Below are positions 1-7,116 of a stretch of 64,000 nucleotides of DNA, one piece after another; positions within the stretch are counted from its first letter, which is position 1, and each line of letters opens with the position of its first letter. The translations under genes and the position numbers were made by a program. The stretch is from Micromonospora sp. WMMD980. Lineage in GTDB: Bacteria; Actinomycetota; Actinomycetes; Mycobacteriales; Micromonosporaceae. The stretch is taken from contig NZ_JARUBE010000003.1 of the NCBI RefSeq assembly GCF_029626035.1, positions 1,860,001 through 1,924,000 on the forward strand. The letters run 5' to 3'. The notes beneath the pieces are model-generated. The model was given only the letters and a program-made list of their open reading frames with translations. It made no database searches and was not told the DNA's origin.

Positions 1-1157
1 GCGAGCCGGTCTGCCCCAGCCGGGACCTCACCACCACGCCCCGCCAGCGGATCGTGCTGCGCCGCGAGATCGCCGCCGCCGAGGCCGCCGGCGACCGGGC
101 GTTGGCGGCGGAGCTGACCGACGCCTACGACTACGACGCGGTGCAGACCTGCGCGGTCGACGGCATGTGCGCCACCGCCTGCCCCGTCCTGATCAACACC
201 GGTGACCTGGTCAAGCGGCTGCGCGCCGAGGAGCACGGCCGGGCGGTGTCGACCGGCTGGCGGGCCGCCGCCCGGCGGTGGGGCGCCACCACCCGGGGCA
301 TGGCCCGCGGGCTGGACCTGGCCGGCGCGTTGCCACCGGCGCTGCCCGAGGCGGCCACCCGGGCGGCCCGGGCGGTGCTCGGCGCGGACCGGGTCCCGCA
401 GTGGCGACGCGACCTGCCCGCCGGCGGGTCGCCGCGCCGACCGCACCCGGTCGACGATCCGGACGCCGTCTTCGTGCCGTCCTGCCTCGGCACGCTCTTC
501 GCCCCCGCCGAGGGCGGCGCCGGGGTGGCCGCCGCGCTGCTCACCCTCGCCGACCGGGCCGGCGTCCGCCTGCTGGTGCCGGACGGCGTCGGCGACCTGT
601 GCTGCGGCACGCCCTGGTCGTCCAAGGGGCTGACCGACGGCTACCGGGCGGTGCGCGAGAAGGTGCCGCCGGTGCTGCGCGCGGCCAGCCGCGACGGCGC
701 GCTGCCCGTGGTCAGCGACGCCGCCTCCTGCACCGAGGGCTTCGACCGGCTGCTCGCCGACGCCGGCGACCTGCGGGTGGTCGACGCGGTGGAGTTCGCC
801 GCCACCACGCTGCTGCCCCGGCTGACCGTGCGCCGCCGGCTGGGTTCGCTGGCGCTGCACCCGACCTGCTCGTCGACCCGGCTCGGCCTGGACGACGCGC
901 TGCGCGCGGTGGCCCGGGCGGTCGCCGACGAGGTGGTGGTCCCCGACGGCTGGCAGTGCTGCGGCTTCGCCGGCGACCGAGGGCTGCTGCATCCGGAGCT
1001 GACCGCGTCGGCCACCCGGGCCGAGGCCGCCGCCGTCGCGGCGCGGCCCTTCGACGGGTACGCCTCGGTGAACCGCACCTGCGAGATCGGCCTGGCACGG
1101 GCCACCGGGCAGCCGTACCGGCACCTGCTGGAGCTGCTCGCGGAGGTGACGGCCTGA
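1..1157 (+). CDS. FAD-linked oxidoreductase, C-terminal Fe-S part (5' partial)
   Basis: The reading frame is already open at base 3, so the gene starts upstream of the window. The visible ~385 residues begin inside a ferredoxin-type motif (E-P-V-C-P-S), followed by a second cysteine cluster (C-A-V-D-G-M-C-A-T-A-C-P). Two CCG-type cysteine motifs follow (CCGTPWSS near base 601 and CCGFAGDRG near base 959), as in the GlcF/heterodisulfide-reductase-like half of D-lactate or glycolate dehydrogenases. In the large actinobacterial forms this part is fused behind an FAD-binding oxidase domain, which would lie outside the window. Likely role: membrane-associated oxidation of a 2-hydroxy acid, passing electrons through [4Fe-4S] clusters. 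The exact substrate is not readable here. Its stop overlaps the next start (TGATG), implying co-translation. Confidence 0.85.
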   Translation, partial: EPVCPSRDLTTTPRQRIVLRREIAAAEAAGDRALAAELTDAYDYDAVQTCAVDGMCATACPVLINTGDLVKRLRAEEHGRAVSTGWRAAARRWGATTRGMARGLDLAGALPPALPEAATRAARAVLGADRVPQWRRDLPAGGSPRRPHPVDDPDAVFVPSCLGTLFAPAEGGAGVAAALLTLADRAGVRLLVPDGVGDLCCGTPWSSKGLTDGYRAVREKVPPVLRAASRDGALPVVSDAASCTEGFDRLLADAGDLRVVDAVEFAATTLLPRLTVRRRLGSLALHPTCSSTRLGLDDALRAVARAVADEVVVPDGWQCCGFAGDRGLLHPELTASATRAEAAAVAARPFDGYASVNRTCEIGLARATGQPYRHLLELLAEVTA

Positions 1158-1579
1158 TGGGGCGCAGTTGGCGGTTCGCCGGCCTGATGCTGGTCGCCGG
1201 GGTGGTCATGGCGTTCGGCCAGTGGCGTTCGGGGCAGCCGCCGTTGGGCTTCGTGCCGTTCGCCGTGCTGGCGGTGCTCTTCTCGCCGCTCGTCTTCCCC
1301 CGGTCGCTGACCTCGGCCGAGGCACGGCTGCGCAGCGCGCGCGACGGGCGGACGGTCGTCTACTGGCGGCCCGGCTGCACCTACTGCCTGCGGTTGCGTC
1401 TGCGGCTGGGCCGGCGCGCCGGGCGGGCGCACTGGGTGGACATCTGGCGTGACCCGGAGGGGGCGGCGGCGGTCCGGGCGGTGACCGGCGGCGACGAGAC
1501 CGTGCCGACCGTGGTGCTGCCGGACGGGGCCGTGGTGAACCCCGATCCGGCCTGGTTGCGGGCGCGCCTCCGGGCCTGA
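1157..1579 (+). CDS. Membrane-anchored glutaredoxin/mycoredoxin-like protein
   Basis: A 140-residue protein whose ATG overlaps the upstream stop by one base. Two hydrophobic segments (about residues 7-21 and 31-47) are followed by a thioredoxin-fold domain with a C-T-Y-C active site (C74, C77) and a T-V-P-T cis-proline motif near residue 118. The CxxC and cis-Pro pattern is that of glutaredoxin/mycoredoxin proteins, which in actinomycetes reduce mycothiol mixed disulfides. The two N-terminal membrane spans are the distinctive feature and suggest the redox domain is tethered to the membrane. Coupling to the Fe-S oxidoreductase is only positional. Confidence is high in the fold and lower in the partner. 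Confidence 0.8.
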   Translation: MGRSWRFAGLMLVAGVVMAFGQWRSGQPPLGFVPFAVLAVLFSPLVFPRSLTSAEARLRSARDGRTVVYWRPGCTYCLRLRLRLGRRAGRAHWVDIWRDPEGAAAVRAVTGGDETVPTVVLPDGAVVNPDPAWLRARLRA

Positions 1580-1609
1580 GCCGGGGCTGCCGGGACCGGC
1601 GGCCGTGGC

Positions 1610-1615
1610 TAGGGT
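1610..1615 (+). promoter_or_regulatory. -10 element of leaderless VOC gene
   Basis: TAGGGT lies exactly 6 nt before the ATG at 1622, the geometry expected for a leaderless actinobacterial transcript. No ribosome binding site is present in the 42-nt gap. Confidence 0.6.
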
Positions 1616-1621
1616 CTTCCC

Positions 1622-2002
1622 ATGCACCGGTCCCGGCTCTACGCACTGATCATCGACGCGCCCCGGGAGTCGGCCGGGGAGGTCACCGCGTTCTGGTCCG
1701 CCGCGCTCGGCGCGCCGGTCCGCACCGACCCGTCCGAGCCCGAGTTCACCGGCCTGGCCGACGTGGTCCCGGGGCTGGTCACCGCCGTGCAGGCGGTCGA
1801 CGACGCGCCCCGGCACCACCTCGACATCGAGACCGACGACGTGCCCGCCGAGGTGGCGCGGCTGCGCGGGCTGGGCGCCACGCCGGTCTCCCGCTGGCAG
1901 GACTGCCACGTGCTGCGCGCGCCCGGCGGCCACCTGGTCTGCGTGATCCCGGTGGCCAGCGACCCGGAGCTGTTCGCGTCCACCGCCACCCGCTGGCCGT
2001 GA
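1622..2002 (+). CDS. VOC (glyoxalase/bleomycin resistance) family protein
   Basis: A 126-residue protein with the beta-alpha-beta-beta-beta halves of a vicinal oxygen chelate fold: F-W-S-A-A-L-G near residues 22-28, H-H-L-D-I-E-T near residue 62, and a final G-G-H-L-V-C strand. It is a single-module VOC protein (two beta-alpha-beta-beta-beta units). Such proteins are mostly metal-dependent lyases, isomerases or antibiotic-binding proteins, and the substrate cannot be inferred. The start is the ATG directly after a TAGGGT -10, so the mRNA is probably leaderless. It ends against a strong hairpin shared with the convergent GH81 gene. Confidence 0.8.
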   Translation: MHRSRLYALIIDAPRESAGEVTAFWSAALGAPVRTDPSEPEFTGLADVVPGLVTAVQAVDDAPRHHLDIETDDVPAEVARLRGLGATPVSRWQDCHVLRAPGGHLVCVIPVASDPELFASTATRWP

Positions 2003-2029
2003 GCCGCCGACCCGGTGTGGGGCGGACGA

Positions 2030-2066
2030 ACCGGAGCCCCGGCCGTCCGACGGCCGGGGCTCCGGT
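2030..2066. terminator. Bidirectional hairpin terminator
   Basis: A perfect 17-bp inverted repeat (left arm ACCGGAGCCCCGGCCGT at 2030-2046, right arm 2050-2066) with a 3-nt loop. It sits 27 bases after the VOC stop and 5 bases after the GH81 stop on the other strand, so it can end both convergent transcripts. There is no U-tract, as usual for high-GC actinomycetes. Confidence 0.85.
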
Positions 2067-2071
2067 CGGTG

Positions 2072-5000
2072 TCACGCCCCGAAGGGCAGCGTGACGGTCG
2101 AGCGGTCACCGGTGCCGAGCGTGCTGGGCCCGCCGCCGATGGCGTTGAACACCTCCACGGTCACCGTGCCGCCGGCCAGGTCACCGAGCGTCCCGACGCC
2201 GGAGAGCAGGCCCCGGGCCTGGGTGTAGTGCTCCCAGCCCGGCACCGGGCCGGTGGCGAAGTACTGGTAGGTCTCCACCCGGTCGGCGGTGCCGTCGCCG
2301 GTCAGGTCGTAGGAGACCCGGACCTGGGTGCCGTTGCCGACCGTCGTGCCCGCGTCGAGCTGCAGGTCGAACCCGGTCGCCCCGCCGGTGTAGCGGGCGG
2401 TCAGGCCGGAGGCGGTGAATCGCAGCGGTTCCCCGCCCGTCGCCGGTACCGTCATCGTGGCCGCCGCGCCGGCGGCGCCGGCCAGGCCGGCCGGCCCCAC
2501 CAGGTGCCGCTCGGCGGTGAACCCGCCGGTCGCCGGGGGCGTGGTGGTGGCGGTGGTGGCGGTGGTGCCGGCGTACGGCAGGACCAGGCGGGACGCGTCA
2601 CCGACGCCGAGCGAGGTGGGGCCGGCGCCGATCGCGTTCCACACCTCGATCCGGACCGTGCCGCTGGCCAGGTCGCCGAGCGTGCCGGTGGCCGAGGCCA
2701 GCCCCTGGGTGTGCCGGTAGTGCTCCACGCCGGTCACCGGGTCGGTGGCGTAGTACCGGTAGGTCTCCACCCGGTCGAAGGTGCCGTCGCCGGTCAGGTC
2801 GTAGGAGACCCGGGCCTGGACCCCGTTGCCGACCGAGGTGCCGGCGTCGACGGCCAGGTCGAAGGCGGTGTTCCCGCCGGTGTAGGTGCCGGTCAGCCCG
2901 GTGGCGGTGAACACCTGCGGGTTGGCCGGCGACCCGTCGTGGTTGCCGTTGGCCGGGGCCACCGTGACCGTGCCCGCCGGGCCGGCCGTGCCGGCCAGCT
3001 CCCCGCCGGAGCGCAGGTAGCGGGTCGGCTCCAGCGGCGTCGGGGTGCTCGGGCTGGGGCTCGGGCCGGTCGGCGTCGACGTCGGGCTGGCGCTGGTCGG
3101 CGTCGGGCTCGGCGTGGTCGGGGTGGGCGTGGGCGTCCCGGTCGGCGGGGGACCGGTCGGCACCGTCACGCCGCCGGTGGCGCTGCCACCGCTCCAGGCG
3201 TACGCCCCGGAGGTGACGGTCTTCCCGGCCGGCACGGCGAGCGTGGTGCCGTCGGAGAACGTGACGGTCAGCGGCGCGGCGGTGATGTTCGACGCCACGT
3301 AGGTGCGCTCGGTGCCCTTCTTGAACACCTTGGCCAGCGGGTGGTTCGCGGTGACCGAGGTGTCCACAGTGCCCAGCGCGGCCAGGTTGCGGATCCAGTG
3401 GAACGTGTGCGCCTTGCTCTCGCCCTCCTCGCTGGCGAAGGTGCTGTTCGCCCGGAAGTTGCGCAGCGCCTGGTCGCCGTCGCCGAGGGCGAGGAACTCC
3501 CAGATGATGTCCTGCCACACCGTCGGCGGGCCGCCCTTGTTGGCGAGCAGCTCCGCGTAGTTGGCCTTGACGTACTCCGGGTACTCGCCCAGGTAGAGGT
3601 GACCGCCGGTGATGGGCAGCATGTTGATGCCCTGGATCATCTCGGGCGCGGACGAGAACCAGGTGGCGTACGCGCCGCCGTCGCCCCACACCATGCCGAC
3701 GGTCTTGTGCTGGAAACCGGTCGGGAAGTTCTCGTCGTGCACGTCGAACCAGTATTCCGAGATGGCCGCGGACTGGGTGGTCCACAGGTAGACGCCGGCG
3801 TCACGGACGGCGGTGTTCCCGGTGGCCTGGCCCCACTGGATCAGCGCGTTGGCGAAGTTCATCCCCTCGGAGGACGACTCCTGGTTGTTGCCGGCGAAGA
3901 ACGGCGCCAGCCCGGAGGCCCAGTCGTGGCCCGCGTAGATGTCGAAGTCCCGCAGGTAGGGGAAGCGGTTGTCGGCCCGGTCGTAGTTGTTGGCGTCCCG
4001 GATCAGCAGGTCGACCATGCCGCCGTAGCGGGTGTCGTCGGCCCAGCCGGGGTCGAACTTGGCCAGGGTGGCCGCCGCGGCGATGAAGTAGCCGTAGTGG
4101 AAGTGGTGGTCGTTGAGGTCCTCGTCGGAGCCGTACGAGGCGGGGTAGCCGATCAGCGTGCCCCAGTTGCGGTCGTAGTAGAAGAGCTGGCTGGTCTCGC
4201 CGGAGGAGGCGGTGAGCCAGTTGGTGAGCCGGGCCTTCATGGCCGCCACCGCCTTGTCGCGGACCGGCGCCAGCCCGAGCTGGTCGGCGATCTCGGCGAT
4301 CCGGGCGGCCCGGCCGAGACCCTTGCCCGCCCAGTACGTGTCCTGGCCGCTGATCCCCTCCGGGTTGGCCAGCTCGGCGTTGAGGTAGTTGGTGACCGTG
4401 CCCAGGTCCGCGCCGGTGGAGTCGCCGACGGCCGGCACCTCGGGGAGCACGCCGGTGAAGCGCATCGCGGTGGTGAACGACGGCACGCCGGCCAGCACCC
4501 GCATGGCGCCGCGGGGCGAGACGTACGTCGGGGTGATGGGCGTGGCGCCGGTGAGACTGCGCCACTGGTGCGGGTAGAGCGCCACCACGGTCTTCGTCTC
4601 GGTGCCCTCGCGGGGCGTGGTGGTGAACGCGTAGGTGGTGCGCACCGCACCGGTCGCCGGGTCGTAGGCGTAGCTCATCCGGGTGCCGGTGACGTGCGCG
4701 TGCGCGTACCGGCCGTAGGTGTCGGCCAGGGCCGCCTTGTCCGCGCCGCCGGGCAGCACCGCGACCGAGAAGTAGCCCTTGCCGGCCAGCGTGGAGCTGA
4801 TGCCGGCGCCGTTGACGGTCCAGGTCGAGCCGGTCGGCCCGTACGCGACGTAGTCGTGGCCGTTGACCGTGAAGCCGATGGTGGCGCCGGAGTTGCGCCA
4901 CACGGTGGGCGTCGCGGTGGCGGTGAGCTGCGCGGCGCCGCCACCGGTCACGGTGTAGTAGCTGAACGGCAGCCCGTGACCGATGGTGGCCCGCATGCTC

Positions 5001-5572
5001 CGGCTGCCGTCGCTCCAGTCGGCGGTGACCGTCCAGTCCGTCCAGTCGGCGGCCTTGACCACCGGCGCGGCCAGCCCGGCCACCCCGATCCGAACGTCCT
5101 CGCGGTACGGGTAGTGGTATTCGCCGACCCCGGTGGCGGTGCCGCTGATCGCCGGCGTGCTCGTGTAGGAGAGCCCGAGGCCGTTGTTCTCGGCCTTGAA
5201 CGCCAGCGGGTGGGCCTGGAGGTTCTCGCTGCCCCCGCAGGTGTTGCGCTTCCAGATGAGCGAGGACCACCAGTCGTTGGTGGGGATCGCGCCGGCCGGG
5301 GCGTCCGCCGTGGCGAAGATCCGGGGGTTGGTGCTGACCGTGCCGCAGCCCTTGGGCAGCGCGGCGCCGGGCGGCAGCGTCTCGGTGTAGCTGCCCGCGC
5401 CGACGGTGCCGGCGGCGGCGGTGCCGCCACCGCCGACGACGACACCGAGCAGGCCGGCGGCGAGGACGGAGACGGCGGCGAGGGCGGTCACCCGGCGGCG
5501 ACGCCGGCGGGTGGGGGAGGGTGACGAGGCAGGCGGGGGTACGGGGGAGACGTTCCGCAGGGGGAGTGTCAT
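2072..5572 (-). CDS. Secreted GH81 endo-beta-1,3-glucanase with two C-terminal repeat modules
   Basis: 1166 residues. An Arg-rich N-terminus plus hydrophobic stretch (about residues 27-50) forms a long actinobacterial signal peptide. The catalytic region (about 55-740) carries GH81 landmarks: T-N-D-W-W-S-S near residue 100 and N-Q-E-S-S-S-E-G-M-N near 565, which contains the conserved glutamates. GH81 enzymes hydrolyse beta-1,3-glucan internally by an inverting mechanism, so fungal wall glucan or laminarin is the likely substrate. A Pro/Thr/Ser linker (about 800-850) leads to two homologous ~145-residue modules (about 850-1000 and 1020-1166), both containing V-S-Y-D-L-T-G-D-G-T and R-V-E-T-Y. 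I do not recognise this module; a glucan-binding role is inference. The start is supported by GAAGGGGA about 6 nt upstream. Confidence 0.9.
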   Translation of the reverse strand: MTLPLRNVSPVPPPASSPSPTRRRRRRVTALAAVSVLAAGLLGVVVGGGGTAAAGTVGAGSYTETLPPGAALPKGCGTVSTNPRIFATADAPAGAIPTNDWWSSLIWKRNTCGGSENLQAHPLAFKAENNGLGLSYTSTPAISGTATGVGEYHYPYREDVRIGVAGLAAPVVKAADWTDWTVTADWSDGSRSMRATIGHGLPFSYYTVTGGGAAQLTATATPTVWRNSGATIGFTVNGHDYVAYGPTGSTWTVNGAGISSTLAGKGYFSVAVLPGGADKAALADTYGRYAHAHVTGTRMSYAYDPATGAVRTTYAFTTTPREGTETKTVVALYPHQWRSLTGATPITPTYVSPRGAMRVLAGVPSFTTAMRFTGVLPEVPAVGDSTGADLGTVTNYLNAELANPEGISGQDTYWAGKGLGRAARIAEIADQLGLAPVRDKAVAAMKARLTNWLTASSGETSQLFYYDRNWGTLIGYPASYGSDEDLNDHHFHYGYFIAAAATLAKFDPGWADDTRYGGMVDLLIRDANNYDRADNRFPYLRDFDIYAGHDWASGLAPFFAGNNQESSSEGMNFANALIQWGQATGNTAVRDAGVYLWTTQSAAISEYWFDVHDENFPTGFQHKTVGMVWGDGGAYATWFSSAPEMIQGINMLPITGGHLYLGEYPEYVKANYAELLANKGGPPTVWQDIIWEFLALGDGDQALRNFRANSTFASEEGESKAHTFHWIRNLAALGTVDTSVTANHPLAKVFKKGTERTYVASNITAAPLTVTFSDGTTLAVPAGKTVTSGAYAWSGGSATGGVTVPTGPPPTGTPTPTPTTPSPTPTSASPTSTPTGPSPSPSTPTPLEPTRYLRSGGELAGTAGPAGTVTVAPANGNHDGSPANPQVFTATGLTGTYTGGNTAFDLAVDAGTSVGNGVQARVSYDLTGDGTFDRVETYRYYATDPVTGVEHYRHTQGLASATGTLGDLASGTVRIEVWNAIGAGPTSLGVGDASRLVLPYAGTTATTATTTPPATGGFTAERHLVGPAGLAGAAGAAATMTVPATGGEPLRFTASGLTARYTGGATGFDLQLDAGTTVGNGTQVRVSYDLTGDGTADRVETYQYFATGPVPGWEHYTQARGLLSGVGTLGDLAGGTVTVEVFNAIGGGPSTLGTGDRSTVTLPFGA

Positions 5573-5624
5573 GGAGGTCCCCTTCAGAGGAGAAGGTGGT
5601 GTTCGGATGGCGGTCCGACAGTCG

Positions 5625-5704
5625 AGAGAGCGCTCTCTTGAGAAGCGAGATTAGGTTCCGGTTACGCGTCCGTCAATGTGTCGTTACCAAAGAGAGCGCT
5701 CTCT
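5625..5704 (-). promoter_or_regulatory. GH81 promoter with two flanking identical operators
   Basis: Reading leftwards there is a -35 TTGACG (5671-5676), a 17-nt spacer and a -10 TAATCT (5648-5653), close to the vegetative consensus and notable in so GC-rich a genome. Two identical perfect palindromes AGAGAGCGCTCTCT lie at 5691-5704 (upstream of the -35) and 5625-5638 (around +3 to +16), with centres 66 bp apart. The core GAGCGCTC is the core of LacI-family operators such as the CebR site of Streptomyces cellulase genes. Looping repression released by a glucan oligosaccharide is the inferred model. Confidence 0.75.
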
Positions 5705-5804
5705 GCGCCGCGCGGCGACTGCCCTTCCCCTCCCCCCGCGCTCCCCGAACCGCCCACAGCCACCACTCGCGGTCGAAGCGTCAACGCTCCGCGAGACACC
5801 CATG

Positions 5805-5844
5805 GCGTTCCACCCACGACCGGTGCTGGCGGTGGGTGGAACGC
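5805..5844. repeat. 13-bp inverted repeat in intergenic region
   Basis: A perfect inverted repeat (GCGTTCCACCCAC at 5805-5817, its complement at 5832-5844) with a 14-nt loop. It lies 114 bases beyond the stop of the leftward gene at 5959, so it may be its terminator. The rest of 5705-5958 shows no coding signal. Confidence 0.5.
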
Positions 5845-5958
5845 GGTGGGTGTGCGATGCGGCCCGCTCGGATCGGGTGGGATCGCCCGCGGGTGAACGC
5901 GGCGACCGGAGGTGACGCGTCGCGGCGCGGCCGGACCGCGATCGGTGTGCGGTCGGGA

Positions 5959-6324
5959 TCAGGCGGCGGTGGCGACGAGACGGTCCTCGCCGGTCACCGG
6001 CGCCGGGGTGGGGCCCGGACCATCGCCGTCGGCGGCGGGCCGTACCCCGGGGTGCGACGCCCCGGTGTGCCACGCCCCGGTGTGCCACGCTGCGGTGTGC
6101 GGCGGCGCGGTGACGGTGCTCGGTGTGCGGGCGGCGCTCAGCCCGACCTGGGCGGTGTCCCAGGCGGCCCACGGCCAGGCGGCGCCGGCGCAACTCGGGC
6201 TTGCGCACGCCCGCTCCGCGTCGGGCTGGTGCGCGTCCGCCACCGCGGCGGACAGGTCCCACAGCAGTGGGTCGGTCACCTCCGCGGGACGGTCGGTGGC
6301 ACGGTCGGTGGTGGATGCGGACAT
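5959..6324 (-). CDS. Small hypothetical protein with W-H-T repeats
   Basis: A 121-residue protein starting at an ATG preceded by a strong AGGGGGG ribosome binding site about 7 nt away. The first half is well ordered (D-P-L-L-W-D-L-S-A-A-V-A-D-A-H near residue 20, then cysteines in R-A-C-A-S-P-S-C-A-G-A-A-W-P-W-A-A-W-D). The second half has a degenerate repeat (W-H-T-G-A twice) encoded by tandem ~15-bp units near 6056-6100, then a Pro/Gly-rich tail. I do not recognise a domain. It is divergent from the Sua5/YciO gene with 96 nt between the starts. The C-terminal half may vary in length because of the tandem DNA repeat. Confidence 0.6.
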   Translation of the reverse strand: MSASTTDRATDRPAEVTDPLLWDLSAAVADAHQPDAERACASPSCAGAAWPWAAWDTAQVGLSAARTPSTVTAPPHTAAWHTGAWHTGASHPGVRPAADGDGPGPTPAPVTGEDRLVATAA

Positions 6325-6407
6325 GGTGGTCCCCCCTGTGGTGAAACGGCCCTGACCTGTTTCCGGAACCGACGCCTGCCCAACCTGCGGGTGATCGGGA
6401 ACGGGCA

Positions 6408-6413
6408 TAGGCT
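6408..6413 (+). promoter_or_regulatory. -10 element of Sua5/YciO gene
   Basis: TAGGCT ends 7 nt before the GTG at 6421, so the transcript is probably leaderless. No Shine-Dalgarno sequence is visible before this start. Confidence 0.55.
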
Positions 6414-6420
6414 GACCGGC

Positions 6421-7041
6421 GTGGCGAGGTACTACGACCTGCATCCGGACAATCCCCAACCGCGGGTGATCCGGCAGGTGGTGGACCTGCTGCGCGCCGA
6501 CGGGGTGATCGTCTACCCGACCGACTCGTGCTACGCCCTCGGCTGCCGGCTCGACAACCGGGCCGGCGTGGAGCGGATCCGGGACATCCGCCGGCTCGAC
6601 GAGCGGCACCCGTTCACGCTGGTGTGCGCCGACTTCGCCCAGCTCGGCCAGTTCGTCAAGCTCAGCAACTCGGTTTTCCGGCAGGTCAAGGCCGTGATCC
6701 CGGGCAGCTACACGTTCCTGCTCCCGGCGACCTCCGAGGTGCCCCGTCGGCTGCAGGACCCGCGCCGGCGGGTGGTCGGCGCGCGCGTGCCGAAGCACAC
6801 CGTCACCCAGGCGCTGCTCGCCGAGTTGGGTGAGCCGCTGCTGTCCAGCACGCTGCTGCTGCCCGACGAGCCGGAGCCGATGACCCAGGGCTGGGAGATC
6901 AAGGAACGTCTCGACCACCTGGTCGACGCCGTGGTCGACGCCGGGGACTGCGGGCTGGAACCCACCACCGTGGTCGACCTCTCCGGCGACGTGCCGGAGA
7001 TCCTGCGCCGGGGCGTCGGCGACCCGTCCCGCTTCGAGTAG
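6421..7041 (+). CDS. L-threonylcarbamoyladenylate synthase family protein (Sua5/YciO/YrdC)
   Basis: A 206-residue single-domain protein matching the short YciO length. The family nucleotide-binding landmarks are V-I-V-Y-P-T-D-S-C-Y-A-L-G near residue 30, F-T-L-V-C-A-D near 66, P-G-S-Y-T-F-L-L-P-A-T near 95 and R-V-P-K-H near 123. Sua5/YrdC enzymes make threonylcarbamoyl-AMP for the universal t6A37 tRNA modification. YciO-type paralogues are related but with uncertain in-vivo role, and the absence of a C-terminal Sua5 domain plus the E. coli YciO-like length favours that group. The GTG start follows a TAGGCT -10 closely, implying a leaderless mRNA. Cytosolic. Confidence 0.85.
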   Translation: MARYYDLHPDNPQPRVIRQVVDLLRADGVIVYPTDSCYALGCRLDNRAGVERIRDIRRLDERHPFTLVCADFAQLGQFVKLSNSVFRQVKAVIPGSYTFLLPATSEVPRRLQDPRRRVVGARVPKHTVTQALLAELGEPLLSSTLLLPDEPEPMTQGWEIKERLDHLVDAVVDAGDCGLEPTTVVDLSGDVPEILRRGVGDPSRFE

Positions 7042-7116
7042 AGATCAGGCCGTTCCGCCCCACCCGGTCGCACCGTGCGGCACGGTGGACCCGGCGGACG
7101 GTGACGGGGGTACGGC

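Noticed and set aside
2015..5524. Long plus-strand open frame across the GH81 gene
   Set aside because: Antisense to a gene with clear catalytic motifs, linker and signal peptide; composition is that of a shadow frame.
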